A stretch of DNA of 64,000 nt from positions 1 to 64,000 of the forward strand of contig NZ_JABSOD010000010.1 in assembly GCF_013283795.1 (NCBI RefSeq). The letters run 5' to 3'. Source of the DNA: Rheinheimera lutimaris. Lineage in GTDB: Bacteria > Pseudomonadota > Gammaproteobacteria > Enterobacterales > Alteromonadaceae. The notes beneath the pieces are model-generated. The model did not search any database. It was not told where the DNA came from and worked only from the letters and a program-made list of their open reading frames with translations. Made by a program: the position numbers and the translations under genes. This document shows, piece by piece, positions 26,850 to 35,514 of the stretch. Each line of letters starts with the position of its first letter. Positions within the stretch are counted from its first letter, which is position 1.

Positions 26850-28188
26850 TATTAGTGTCAAAGTGCTGCTGGCTTTTATTGTCGGCATGGTGCTGAGTGT
26901 CAGCCTTATTGCATTGGTTTTGCTGGTTGCCTTGGGATTTCAAAAAAACATATTGTCAGAAAACGATATCAACGATTTTTCCGGCGAATTAGCCGAATCG
27001 CTGCAATTTAATGCTGCAGGCGTGCCGGTTCGTATTGCAGATGAAGAATATCTCTGGCTATTCGAAAGTTTGTACAGCGAGATAGCGTTTCGGGTGGTGG
27101 ACCAATCCGGAAAAGTTGCACTTTCATCCACTGCCGGCCCCGAATTCTGGTCTGCGGTGGATCTTAAGCAGCCAATAAAAGCGGGCCCGTTCGAGTTTAT
27201 CCAAAATGGCATTATGATGGACGCTGCCAATGGAATGAGGGTGCATGATGAGCGGGTATGGTTTATTCAGGTCGCCGTCAGCAGGCGGTTTATGTTTTTC
27301 GCACACCATACTTTTGCCTTACGTTTTATTGAAGACGGGCTGATTTTATTATCTTTAGTGCTGTTTGTTATCTTTGGCGCCTGTGCGCATTTTACCCTCC
27401 GACATACCCTTAAGCCACTGCGGCAGCTATCTGAGTCGGCGGCGTTAATATCGCCGCGCTCTTTGCAAGCCAGATTAAAAGATGACGATATTCCTGCTGA
27501 AATAGTGCCTTTGGTAAAGAGTTTCAACACTGTGCTTGACCGCGTAGAACATGGTTACCGTGTACAGCAGGAATTTCTGGCCACTGCTGCACACGAGTTA
27601 AAAACCCCGTTGGCGTTAATCAGCGCCCAACTGGAGCTGATGCCATCAACAGAGCAGCGCAACTGGCTGCTGCATGATGTGCGTTATATGTCGCGCCAGG
27701 TGCAGCAGTTATTGCTGCTGGCAGAGGCCAGTGAGCAGCAGAACTACCGGTTTATAACGCTCGACGTCACTGAGATTGCGGCAGAGGTTGTCGCCTATTT
27801 ACAGCGTATGGCAGATAACCAACAAGTGACATTGCGGCTGGAGCGGCATATAGCCAGCCTGATACTGCCGGCCGATAAAGGCGCTTTATTTACCCTGCTG
27901 AAAAACCTGCTGGAAAATGCCATTCAGCATGCGCCGGCAGATAGCACTGTGGCGGTAGATGTGTTCGCCGACAATATCAGCGTGCGCGACCAGGGCACCG
28001 GGGTAAGTGAAGCGCAGTTACCACAGTTGTTTAACCGCTTCTGGCGCGCAGAAGCACGCCGCGATAGCGGCGCCGGGTTGGGGCTGACCATTTGCCGCGA
28101 AATTGCGCTGGCGCATGGCTGGGTGTTATCAGCCCACAGAATGCAGCCCGGGCTGCAGTTTCGGCTGCAGCTGGTTGCTGATAAATAG
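26818..28188 (+). CDS. Sensor histidine kinase
   Basis: A 456-residue inner-membrane kinase. Two membrane helices (about 15-40 and 165-190) flank a periplasmic sensor of about 125 residues. A HAMP linker follows, then the H-box FLATAAHELKTPLALISAQ with the phosphorylated His, an N-box (LKNLLENAIQHAP), and G-boxes (DQGTGVSEAQ, GAGLGLTICREI). It partners the response regulator that it overlaps. The periplasmic signal is unknown. Confidence 0.92.
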   Translation: MRLKLADQLNSISVKVLLAFIVGMVLSVSLIALVLLVALGFQKNILSENDINDFSGELAESLQFNAAGVPVRIADEEYLWLFESLYSEIAFRVVDQSGKVALSSTAGPEFWSAVDLKQPIKAGPFEFIQNGIMMDAANGMRVHDERVWFIQVAVSRRFMFFAHHTFALRFIEDGLILLSLVLFVIFGACAHFTLRHTLKPLRQLSESAALISPRSLQARLKDDDIPAEIVPLVKSFNTVLDRVEHGYRVQQEFLATAAHELKTPLALISAQLELMPSTEQRNWLLHDVRYMSRQVQQLLLLAEASEQQNYRFITLDVTEIAAEVVAYLQRMADNQQVTLRLERHIASLILPADKGALFTLLKNLLENAIQHAPADSTVAVDVFADNISVRDQGTGVSEAQLPQLFNRFWRAEARRDSGAGLGLTICREIALAHGWVLSAHRMQPGLQFRLQLVADK

Positions 28189-28434
28189 CTGAGTATCCAA
28201 ACTCTGCAGTTCTCTAAACTTTATGCATATTGCAGTCGGCAGCTAGTAGTTATGGAGTAATTTCAACACATCGGATTAACCCTGCAATTTCAGGATAAAT
28301 CCATTGGCTATTTGCTGTACGAGGCCATATAGTCTTAACTTCGTAGTTGGCTGGGTTAGCAGTTTTACTGTGTTACAATTTACCTATTCAGCAAAGTAGC
28401 GCTGCAGGTGAGGATGACCTGATGATGGTAGGAT

Positions 28435-29328
28435 ATGTTTAATTCGTTAGATACACAGCACATTGCAGCAGCCTCCAGACTGTTTGCTTCTTCAGTTCTA
28501 CAGGAGCTTGCGGTTAAAGGCCGTTCCGGGCTGTTTTCTCGTTTAGCAAAAGAATCGTCTTTAGCTGATTTTTTGGATAAATCAGCTTCTGTTCGGGATG
28601 TTTATGAGTCTGCTTTCAAAATTCTAAAGAAAGAAAAGTTCAGAAATGAATATTCTTATAAAGCTGCGATAACCCAGAAGGTTTTGCTAGGCGTACATAA
28701 TTTAAATTCGGCGGCAATGCTCACCGAGTTTCGGGTAGGAAAATGCAAAGCAGATGTTGCTATTCTGAACGGCACATCGACTGTATACGAAATAAAATCG
28801 GAACGTGATTCGCTGATTCGGTTGATGTCTCAGGTCGACGAATACCGCAAGTTCTTCGCCAGGGTAAATGTAGTTGTCGGACAAAATCACCTTGATGCCG
28901 TACAGAACTTGCTGCCAGAGGATGTTGGCATAATGGTATTGAATCAGCGCTTTAAGATATCGACAATCAGAGAAGCTGAAGAGAATGTTGAAAGGGTAGA
29001 ACCCTTGGTTGTTTTTGAATCAATCAGGATTAATGAATCTGTAAAAATTCTTCAGTTACTTGGTATTGACGTTCCTGATGTACCAAACACTCAGATGTAT
29101 GGTGCTTTAAAGAGTATGTTTTCAGTTTTGAGTTCCACAGACGTTCATAGCAGCATGATTACGGTTTTGAAGAGTACGCGAAGTTTGAAACCATTGTCAG
29201 ATTTGATAGCAAAAACGCCCAGTGCGTTACATACTGCTATTTTGACAACGCCAATTCGCCGGATGGATCACGCAAGGCTGGTTAATGCGATTGATACGCC
29301 GATAACTGAAGCACTTAAATGGACTTAA
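28435..29328 (+). CDS. sce7726-family protein, probable PD-(D/E)XK nuclease fold
   Basis: A 297-residue protein recognised as the sce7726 family. The core FRVGKCKADVAIL followed by TVYEIKSERDSL gives Asp107 and Glu119-x-Lys121, the D...ExK signature of restriction-endonuclease-like folds; Glu98 may complete the site. Catalysis is inferred, not shown. The N-terminus is helical and the C-terminal third helical with no known domain. It is the first gene of a three-gene, lower-GC operon, seven bases before the sce7725-like gene. No adjacent methyltransferase exists, so it is not an ordinary restriction system. Confidence 0.8.
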   Translation: MFNSLDTQHIAAASRLFASSVLQELAVKGRSGLFSRLAKESSLADFLDKSASVRDVYESAFKILKKEKFRNEYSYKAAITQKVLLGVHNLNSAAMLTEFRVGKCKADVAILNGTSTVYEIKSERDSLIRLMSQVDEYRKFFARVNVVVGQNHLDAVQNLLPEDVGIMVLNQRFKISTIREAEENVERVEPLVVFESIRINESVKILQLLGIDVPDVPNTQMYGALKSMFSVLSSTDVHSSMITVLKSTRSLKPLSDLIAKTPSALHTAILTTPIRRMDHARLVNAIDTPITEALKWT

Positions 29329-29335
29329 CATATCA

Positions 29336-30280
29336 ATGTATTATCCCTATTTCCGCGGCAAGCAATATGACTTAATTACAATAAGAGAAAATGCGGACTT
29401 GTTAGCTCAATCTGGTTTTACTCCGATTGTTGAGCCGGTGAAAGAAGCTTTAAGTGGCTTAAAACGTACGCTCGAATCGGTAAAAGAGGCCAATGGTGAG
29501 ATTGTATTAATTGTTAATCCTCCAAATGGTGATCACTCAGATGATAGTTCCGCTATTCATACTCTGCTTACCAACGACTTCTCAGATTACGATAAGTTAC
29601 TAGCTGGGATTTATCTGTCAGAGGAGACAACTCTGGCAGAAATCGCAGAAATCTGTAACTCGCATAGAAACAGGCGTATCGCGTTTATCCACGCTGGGTT
29701 TTCGGAGGCCAAAGGTTTGCTGGGTCTAATTGCTGAACAAGCATATGATTCTGAACACATCTTCTTAGAACAATTCTGTGGCAAGCTTTATCGGAAGCAC
29801 TTCTCAGAATTTAAACGAGTTTTACTAAGGGATGGTTTTAAAAAGCGTCAGGCTAACAGGCTACATCCTGATGTTGAGTTTTTTTCCGATATACATATCA
29901 CTTACACTGACGAAGGAATGCAAGGGTTTGGTGATTTTCTGATTGTTGGTGAGGAATTTTCGGAATCAGGTGGTCCAGCGTATTCTGTTGCTATTCACAT
30001 AACATTTATTGACCCATCAAGGGACAATGAAATGCATGTCCACCATTTCAAATCTGTGCGCTATGACACTCCAACAGATCCAGCGGGAAAATTCCAAGAG
30101 GCCCTTGATAAGTTATTTTATGAACTTGAAAAGAGTCCTCGTTTACTATTTCAGAGCGCAGCAATTAGTGAGTTTATGCAACTTAGAGGTCGAGGACACT
30201 TCCCCGGGCTTGGGTACGTTAAAAAGCTTTCGATGCAGCACCACATTGAGTTGATAGCCGACTTTATAAAAAATAACTAA
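29336..30280 (+). CDS. sce7725-family protein
   Basis: A 314-residue protein recognised as the sce7725 family, which is nearly always encoded next to sce7726 proteins. It begins YYPYFRGKQYDLITIRENA and continues IVEPVKEAL, a beta-barrel-like pattern of alternating strands and helices. The acidic segment EFFSDIHITYTDEGM and the paired HVHHF could be a binding site, but no catalytic motif is certain. It overlaps neither neighbour, lying seven bases after one and eight before the other. It may be a specificity or regulatory subunit of the cluster; role unknown. Confidence 0.8.
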   Translation: MYYPYFRGKQYDLITIRENADLLAQSGFTPIVEPVKEALSGLKRTLESVKEANGEIVLIVNPPNGDHSDDSSAIHTLLTNDFSDYDKLLAGIYLSEETTLAEIAEICNSHRNRRIAFIHAGFSEAKGLLGLIAEQAYDSEHIFLEQFCGKLYRKHFSEFKRVLLRDGFKKRQANRLHPDVEFFSDIHITYTDEGMQGFGDFLIVGEEFSESGGPAYSVAIHITFIDPSRDNEMHVHHFKSVRYDTPTDPAGKFQEALDKLFYELEKSPRLLFQSAAISEFMQLRGRGHFPGLGYVKKLSMQHHIELIADFIKNN

Positions 30281-30288
30281 GGATAGTT

Positions 30289-31302
30289 ATGCTTTGTTGT
30301 CCGGAATGTTTTGATGATAGGACTATACGCATTGAGTGGGAGCACTCAGGGAATACTGGATGCTGTTATTTCTGCGGAGCAACAGATCAAAACTTAATTC
30401 ATCCCGAAGCACTAAAATCAAAGTTTGAAATATTAAGTGACGCTTACTTTCCTGATGATTCTGGAAAGCTGCTAGTTGAGTGGTTTAAGTCAGATTGGGG
30501 GCTTTTTTCTAATCCTAGAATGGATATTGCAAACGCTTCTCGATTGTTGGCTGAAATATTAGACGATGGAGATATAGTCAGGAGGCGGTTTGCCCCGATA
30601 AAAAGTTTGACTAGCTTTTCTTCAGTTCAAGGTTGGTATCAGCTTAAAGAAGAATTAAAACACACTAATCGTTTTTTTCTGTCTAGCCAGTTTGATTTCA
30701 ATACCATAAAAAAGCTAATTTCATTGTTAGAAATTGAAGTAGATAATTTATCGCGGGATTGGTTTCGGTCAAGGATTCAAATAGATACAGCTCCATTTCC
30801 TCCTGAGCAGATGCTCGCTCCGCCAGCAAAACTGGCTTCTCATGGCCGTGCAAATCCTGCCGGTATACCGTACTTATATATCGCTTCTGATGAAGAAACT
30901 GCAGCCTCAGAGTTAAGACCTCATACTGGCGATTTGATGACTATAGCTAAATTATCCATACCTAGTCAGCTTAAGTTAGTCGACCTTCGAGATCCAAGAA
31001 AGACTATTTCTCCGTTTGAGTTAGAAGACATTTCAGAGCTGCGTAATGCTGTGGAAGTGTTAGTTAAACTAGGTGAAGAATTAACAAGGCCAGTTCTGCG
31101 ACACTCGGCTGCTTATGATTACGTACCAAGTCAATTTTTGTGTGAGTTCATAAAAAATTGTGGTTTTGATGGAGTGTGCTATCGCAGTTCAGTCGGTAAC
31201 GGTTTTAACGTTGCGCTATTTAAACCAGATTGTGCAGCTGTTACACAATTATCTTCTTTTGTGACCCATCGTGTCGTAGTCGAGATGACAGCAGTACATT
31301 AA
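30289..31302 (+). CDS. RES-domain protein with HEPN/RES N-terminal domain
   Basis: A 337-residue protein. The start has a Cys-rich zinc-ribbon-like pattern (CCPECF then CCYFCG), followed by a helical region like the HEPN/RES N-terminal domain. The RES domain starts near residue 185: Arg187 in HGRANPAG, Tyr197 in PYLYIAS and Glu208 in AASELRP correspond to the Arg-Tyr-Glu catalytic triad of NAD+-degrading RES toxins. Such enzymes deplete NAD+ and stop growth. AAGGA at 30279-30283 serves as ribosome binding site. As last gene of the sce7726-sce7725 operon it is the probable effector, and the other two may sense or restrain it. Confidence 0.82.
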   Translation: MLCCPECFDDRTIRIEWEHSGNTGCCYFCGATDQNLIHPEALKSKFEILSDAYFPDDSGKLLVEWFKSDWGLFSNPRMDIANASRLLAEILDDGDIVRRRFAPIKSLTSFSSVQGWYQLKEELKHTNRFFLSSQFDFNTIKKLISLLEIEVDNLSRDWFRSRIQIDTAPFPPEQMLAPPAKLASHGRANPAGIPYLYIASDEETAASELRPHTGDLMTIAKLSIPSQLKLVDLRDPRKTISPFELEDISELRNAVEVLVKLGEELTRPVLRHSAAYDYVPSQFLCEFIKNCGFDGVCYRSSVGNGFNVALFKPDCAAVTQLSSFVTHRVVVEMTAVH

Positions 31303-31340
31303 AAATGAGAGAAACTTTCTATTGTACAAATTCCGTGCAG

Positions 31341-33308
31341 CTACTCCCAGCGCGCATCGCCTTCGCTGATATTAAAGGCAATATGTTTGCCGGTAACGGT
31401 GAGTTGTACTGCGCGCTTGGGTGAGCCGTCAGGGTTCAGTTCTACCAGGCCGATGCCGGATTGATTCAGCAAGCGCTCGCCGGCTTTGGCGTTGTCGGGT
31501 TTGTGCGGCACTATTTTCATGCGCCGGCGCTTGGTAAACCAGTTTAAGGGTGAACGTGGTGAGTACAGCCAACGGTTTAGCCGGTCCAGTACATCCAGCA
31601 ACCGGGTGGGGAACTGATTTTTCAGGCCACTGCTGGTAATTTGCCAGATATCCGGCCCGCCTTGCCGGCCACGCAGATTTACTTCATAGACAAATGAATA
31701 ATGTACATCGCCGGACAAGATAACAAAGTGCTTTGGTGTTTTCGGGTGGCGGAATAAGTTCATCAGCGCATAGGCCGTGCCGCGGTGCGCCATCCAGTTT
31801 TCTGCATCGACTAACAGTGGTTTACCCACAAAGGTAAACAGCTTTTGGATACCTTCAATTAATTTTACGCCGAACACCGGTGCCGGTGATACCAGCACCA
31901 CTGCATCATGCCCGATAAGATCTTGCTGCAGTTCGGTAATAGCTTCCCAATCGAGCAGGCCTGAAGGTTTGCCAATATTCACCTCAGAGCGCCAGCGCCG
32001 GGTGCGGGTGTCCAGTACCAGCAGCGGTGGCTCGGTTGGCCATTGATAATGCCAATGGTTAAAACGCAATAAAGCTGTGATCAGTTGCTGATGCTGGGTT
32101 GAACCACTATTGGCCAGCGCCAGCTGTGCCTGGTGCAGTAAATCCGGACTAAAGCGTTGTGGCGTATTGCCCCAGCCCTGACACAACAGATAGCTGATTA
32201 AGGCATTGCCGATGATGCGACGGGAGAAATCATGCTCATAGGCGGTTTGCTCCCATTCTGCTGTTAAATTCCAGTCATCGGTTACGTCATGATCGTCAAA
32301 GATCATGGCGCCCGGCAAGTGCGCCAATACCCGCCTTACTTTGCCAAGACCAGCGGCAAACTGTTGAATAGTTTGCTCATGCCGTTGGTATGTTTGCCGC
32401 TGCTCTTCAGTGAGCCCGGCCATTAGCTCGTCGCTCAGCGCAGTAGCGTCCGTAAGCCAGGGCGCGGGAGACCAGACCAGCAAATACATACCCAGCATCT
32501 CGGCCAGGCTGATTAAATGATTACGGGCATTGTCGGCGGTAAATACCGGTTTTTTAACGCCTTTAAATACCTGGGTTAGCATTGCCTGGCTGGCGTCAGA
32601 TTTGGGCAGTAGCGTATCGCGGTGGTAATAGTACGGGTTGCTGCTGTGCAATTCGGCAGACTGACTCACTATAGAGCAGGGTAAGTCTTCATCGCTGAAA
32701 TCCAGCTGGTTAATAAGCCGGTGAATAGCGCGCAGCATGGGGGCGGCGACATCATCGGCGTAAATTTGATCGCCACTGTGTAATAACAGCGCCGGCCAGT
32801 GCTCTGGCGCGTGTTGTTGCAGGTATAAATCGGCTGCCAACAGGCCATCATCGGCGGGGAAGTGCGGCTTGCGGCAGGAGCCATGTAATAACCGCGTTAG
32901 TTTGGTCTGAATAACAAAGCCCGGGGTGTTGCGCCCGGCATAGACTATATCCGGCGCCCATTGTTGCCAGCCCAGCCAGTCAGGCTGCGGGCCGGCAGAT
33001 TTATCCGCCAGCTGTAAGTCATAACCAATCCAGCAGCCGGTGGGCAGGGCCTGTTGCAGCGGAATATGGATCAGCTGCAAAAACAGTTTGCCGGCACAGC
33101 GCACGCTTTGGGTGTACTGCTGCATTTGCAGCGCAGTAAACTGCCGGGTTTCGCCCTGATCCGGCAGCAGGCTTAGCTGCAACTGTACCGGTTTACTGGT
33201 GGCCAGCCACAGCGTAAAGCTGTCTGGCGTGACGGCGCGCAGCAGCGGGCCGGCCAATACTAATGGCAGTAAGTTTGCTTGCGCTGTATCCGTTTGTAAT
33301 GCCGGCAT
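31341..33308 (-). CDS. PhoD-like phosphatase
   Basis: A 655-residue protein of the alkaline phosphatase D type. Metal-site motifs are LLHSGDQIYADDV, MIFDDHDVTDDW and ILSGDVHYSF. There is no evident Tat or Sec signal peptide at the N-terminus, unlike classic secreted PhoD, so it is probably cytoplasmic. It hydrolyses phosphate esters with calcium and iron cofactors in the known family; its substrate here is open. The ATG overlaps the stop of gor (TGATG), indicating coupled translation with glutathione reductase. Confidence 0.85.
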   Translation of the reverse strand: MPALQTDTAQANLLPLVLAGPLLRAVTPDSFTLWLATSKPVQLQLSLLPDQGETRQFTALQMQQYTQSVRCAGKLFLQLIHIPLQQALPTGCWIGYDLQLADKSAGPQPDWLGWQQWAPDIVYAGRNTPGFVIQTKLTRLLHGSCRKPHFPADDGLLAADLYLQQHAPEHWPALLLHSGDQIYADDVAAPMLRAIHRLINQLDFSDEDLPCSIVSQSAELHSSNPYYYHRDTLLPKSDASQAMLTQVFKGVKKPVFTADNARNHLISLAEMLGMYLLVWSPAPWLTDATALSDELMAGLTEEQRQTYQRHEQTIQQFAAGLGKVRRVLAHLPGAMIFDDHDVTDDWNLTAEWEQTAYEHDFSRRIIGNALISYLLCQGWGNTPQRFSPDLLHQAQLALANSGSTQHQQLITALLRFNHWHYQWPTEPPLLVLDTRTRRWRSEVNIGKPSGLLDWEAITELQQDLIGHDAVVLVSPAPVFGVKLIEGIQKLFTFVGKPLLVDAENWMAHRGTAYALMNLFRHPKTPKHFVILSGDVHYSFVYEVNLRGRQGGPDIWQITSSGLKNQFPTRLLDVLDRLNRWLYSPRSPLNWFTKRRRMKIVPHKPDNAKAGERLLNQSGIGLVELNPDGSPKRAVQLTVTGKHIAFNISEGDARWE

Positions 33309-34663
33309 CAGCGCAGGGTAACAAACTCTTCGGCGCTGGTTGGGTGCAGCGCAACAGTGGCATCAAAATCAGCCTTGGTGGCGCCCATTTTTATCGCGAC
33401 AGCAAAGCCCTGCAGCACTTCGTCCATGCCCTCACCGATACCGTGCAAACCAACGACTTTTTCATCTTTGCCTGCGCACACCAGCTTAAAGCGGCTAAGT
33501 GCCCTGTGGCTGGTTATGGCGTTATACATAGCAGCAAAGTTTGAACGGTATATCTTAACGTTGTCATCGCCAAATTGCTGCCGGGCTTCGGCTTCAGTTA
33601 AGCCGATAGTACCAATGGGCGGGTGGCTGAATACCACAGTGGGAATAAGCGAGTAGTCCATATGCGCGTCGCTCAGTGCCGGGTTAAACAAGCGCTCGGC
33701 TAACAGGCGGGCGGCTTTCACCGCGACCGGCGTCAGCTGGGCTTCGCCGGTAATATCGCCTACCGCATAAATGCCGTTGACGTTGGTATTCTGGTATTTG
33801 TCGGTGCGTATATAGCCGTCTTTATCGGTGGCCACGCCTGCGGCCGGCAGGTTAAGTTTATCAGTAGCCGGCTCGCGGCCGATGGCCCAGATCAGGCAGT
33901 CGACACCAGTAAACACTGTACCGTTATCGCAGTGTACGCTTAAGCTGCCGTCACTGACTTTTTCTACCTTAATAACATTACTTTGGCTGTGTAAATTCAG
34001 TTTATCCTGTGCCATGCGCTCAAGCAGCATGTCGGTAATGTCGCTGTCAAAGTTGCGCAACGGCCGGTCTTTACGTACCAGCAGGTGCGTATCTGTGCCC
34101 AGAGCATGCAGCACACCGGCAATTTCCACAGCAATGTAGCCGGCGCCGATTACCAGCGCTTTTTTCGGCTGTGCTGTTAAGGCAAAAAAGCCGTCGGAGT
34201 CGATGCCGTGCTCGCTGCCCGGAATATCCGGCCTGGTAGGGCGGCCGCCGACGGCGACAGTAATATGGTCGGCGGTGATACGCTCGCCGTTTACTTCAAC
34301 GGTATGGGCATCGACAAAGCGGGCAAAGCCTTCGATGTAGGTGACGCCGTTATTGTCAAAACCCTTGTGATAACTGTTATGAATGCGTTGGATGTAAGCT
34401 TCGCGGTTTTGCACTAAAGTGGCCCAGCTAAAGCTGTTTTGCGTAACGTTAAAGCCATAATCTGTGCTGTATTTTAATGCCTCGGCAATATGGGCGCCGT
34501 ACCACATCACTTTTTTTGGCACGCAGCCAACATTGACACAGGTGCCGCCTACAGCGTTGGCTTCAATTACCGCAGCTGTGGCACCACGCTGAGCGGCGCG
34601 GTTAGCGCCGGCGATACCGCCGCTGCCGGCGCCGATAGCAAGATAGTTAAAATGACGAGACAT
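33308..34663 (-). CDS. gor: Glutathione-disulfide reductase
   Basis: A 451-residue flavoprotein that uses NADPH to reduce oxidised glutathione in the cytoplasm. The FAD-binding site is [11 protein letters not shown], the redox disulfide is in [16 protein letters not shown], the NADPH site is [13 protein letters not shown], and the C-terminal catalytic His-Glu is in [14 protein letters not shown] start at ATG 34663 rather than the TTG one codon earlier. Its stop overlaps the PhoD-like start. Confidence 0.95.
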   Translation of the reverse strand: MSRHFNYLAIGAGSGGIAGANRAAQRGATAAVIEANAVGGTCVNVGCVPKKVMWYGAHIAEALKYSTDYGFNVTQNSFSWATLVQNREAYIQRIHNSYHKGFDNNGVTYIEGFARFVDAHTVEVNGERITADHITVAVGGRPTRPDIPGSEHGIDSDGFFALTAQPKKALVIGAGYIAVEIAGVLHALGTDTHLLVRKDRPLRNFDSDITDMLLERMAQDKLNLHSQSNVIKVEKVSDGSLSVHCDNGTVFTGVDCLIWAIGREPATDKLNLPAAGVATDKDGYIRTDKYQNTNVNGIYAVGDITGEAQLTPVAVKAARLLAERLFNPALSDAHMDYSLIPTVVFSHPPIGTIGLTEAEARQQFGDDNVKIYRSNFAAMYNAITSHRALSRFKLVCAGKDEKVVGLHGIGEGMDEVLQGFAVAIKMGATKADFDATVALHPTSAEEFVTLR

Positions 34664-34767
34664 CAAAGAATTCCGCGAATCAGAGTGTACTGCGGTTATA
34701 AGGGTGCCGGCTGCATTTTACAACCCCCTGCAGCCGGGCATTGCCGGTCGCAAGGGTAAGCCGACAG

Positions 34768-35343
34768 TTACAGCTTTTTCAGATCAATGGCGTTGGCCAG
34801 TTGCAACATGGTACTTTGCGCCGCTTTGTCACCGTTTAAGGTGATCATGGCGCCGCCTGGTGTCATAAACTGTAATTCCAGGCTGTCACCGTCGAGCTTC
34901 TGCACCGCCTGAATGCCCTGAATTTTGGTAAGCTTGCCGCCGGACATCGCAATCATCGACGGGTTACTTAACATCATTGAAAAAGCCTGCAGCATCGGCG
35001 AGTCCATCATCAGTTGCATTTCAATACGGTGCGCGTCGTTGTAATAGTTGCGTGATGCGCTGATCCCGCCACCAAACATGGCTGCGGCGGCAACCTCGCT
35101 GTCAGCATCTTCTGCTTGCCAGCCGGCCGGCGGCGGCGGAAACGCTTGCTTAACCTGCTCACCTTTTTGCTGGCGCATTAATGTGCCGGCATAATCTAAC
35201 TGTGCTATGGCCTGTGATAACTCACCGGCTTTATAGTGTTTTGTGGCGGCGTTTATGGCGTCGTTTATTTCGCTATCGCTGGCGGCAAGGTTCAGGCTGG
35301 CCAGCAGCAGGGTGGCGATGGTAGTTTTTTGTAACATGCTCAT
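34768..35343 (-). CDS. Hypothetical secreted protein (191 aa)
   Basis: A 191-residue protein with a signal peptide (TIATLLLASLNLAASDS). The mature part begins with a helical, TPR-like segment (AINAATKHYKAGELSQAIAQ), then a Pro-rich PPPPAGW and a beta-rich domain. Similar proteins exist as conserved hypotheticals; function unknown. It lies upstream of gor on the same strand with a 104-base gap that contains an imperfect hairpin. Confidence 0.7.
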   Translation of the reverse strand: MSMLQKTTIATLLLASLNLAASDSEINDAINAATKHYKAGELSQAIAQLDYAGTLMRQQKGEQVKQAFPPPPAGWQAEDADSEVAAAAMFGGGISASRNYYNDAHRIEMQLMMDSPMLQAFSMMLSNPSMIAMSGGKLTKIQGIQAVQKLDGDSLELQFMTPGGAMITLNGDKAAQSTMLQLANAIDLKKL

Positions 35344-35514
35344 ATAAGTTCATTCCTTTGATTAATAAAACCGGCAAAGAGTATAGCCAGGCTTTATTTC
35401 AGCTGCCAATACTGCCGACACTGCTAATACAGACAGTTGCGCCGGTTTTGGCATTGACAACAGCACGCTTAGCCCCAACATTAAACCTATTCTTATTCTG
35501 ACCAAAGGTATGTT

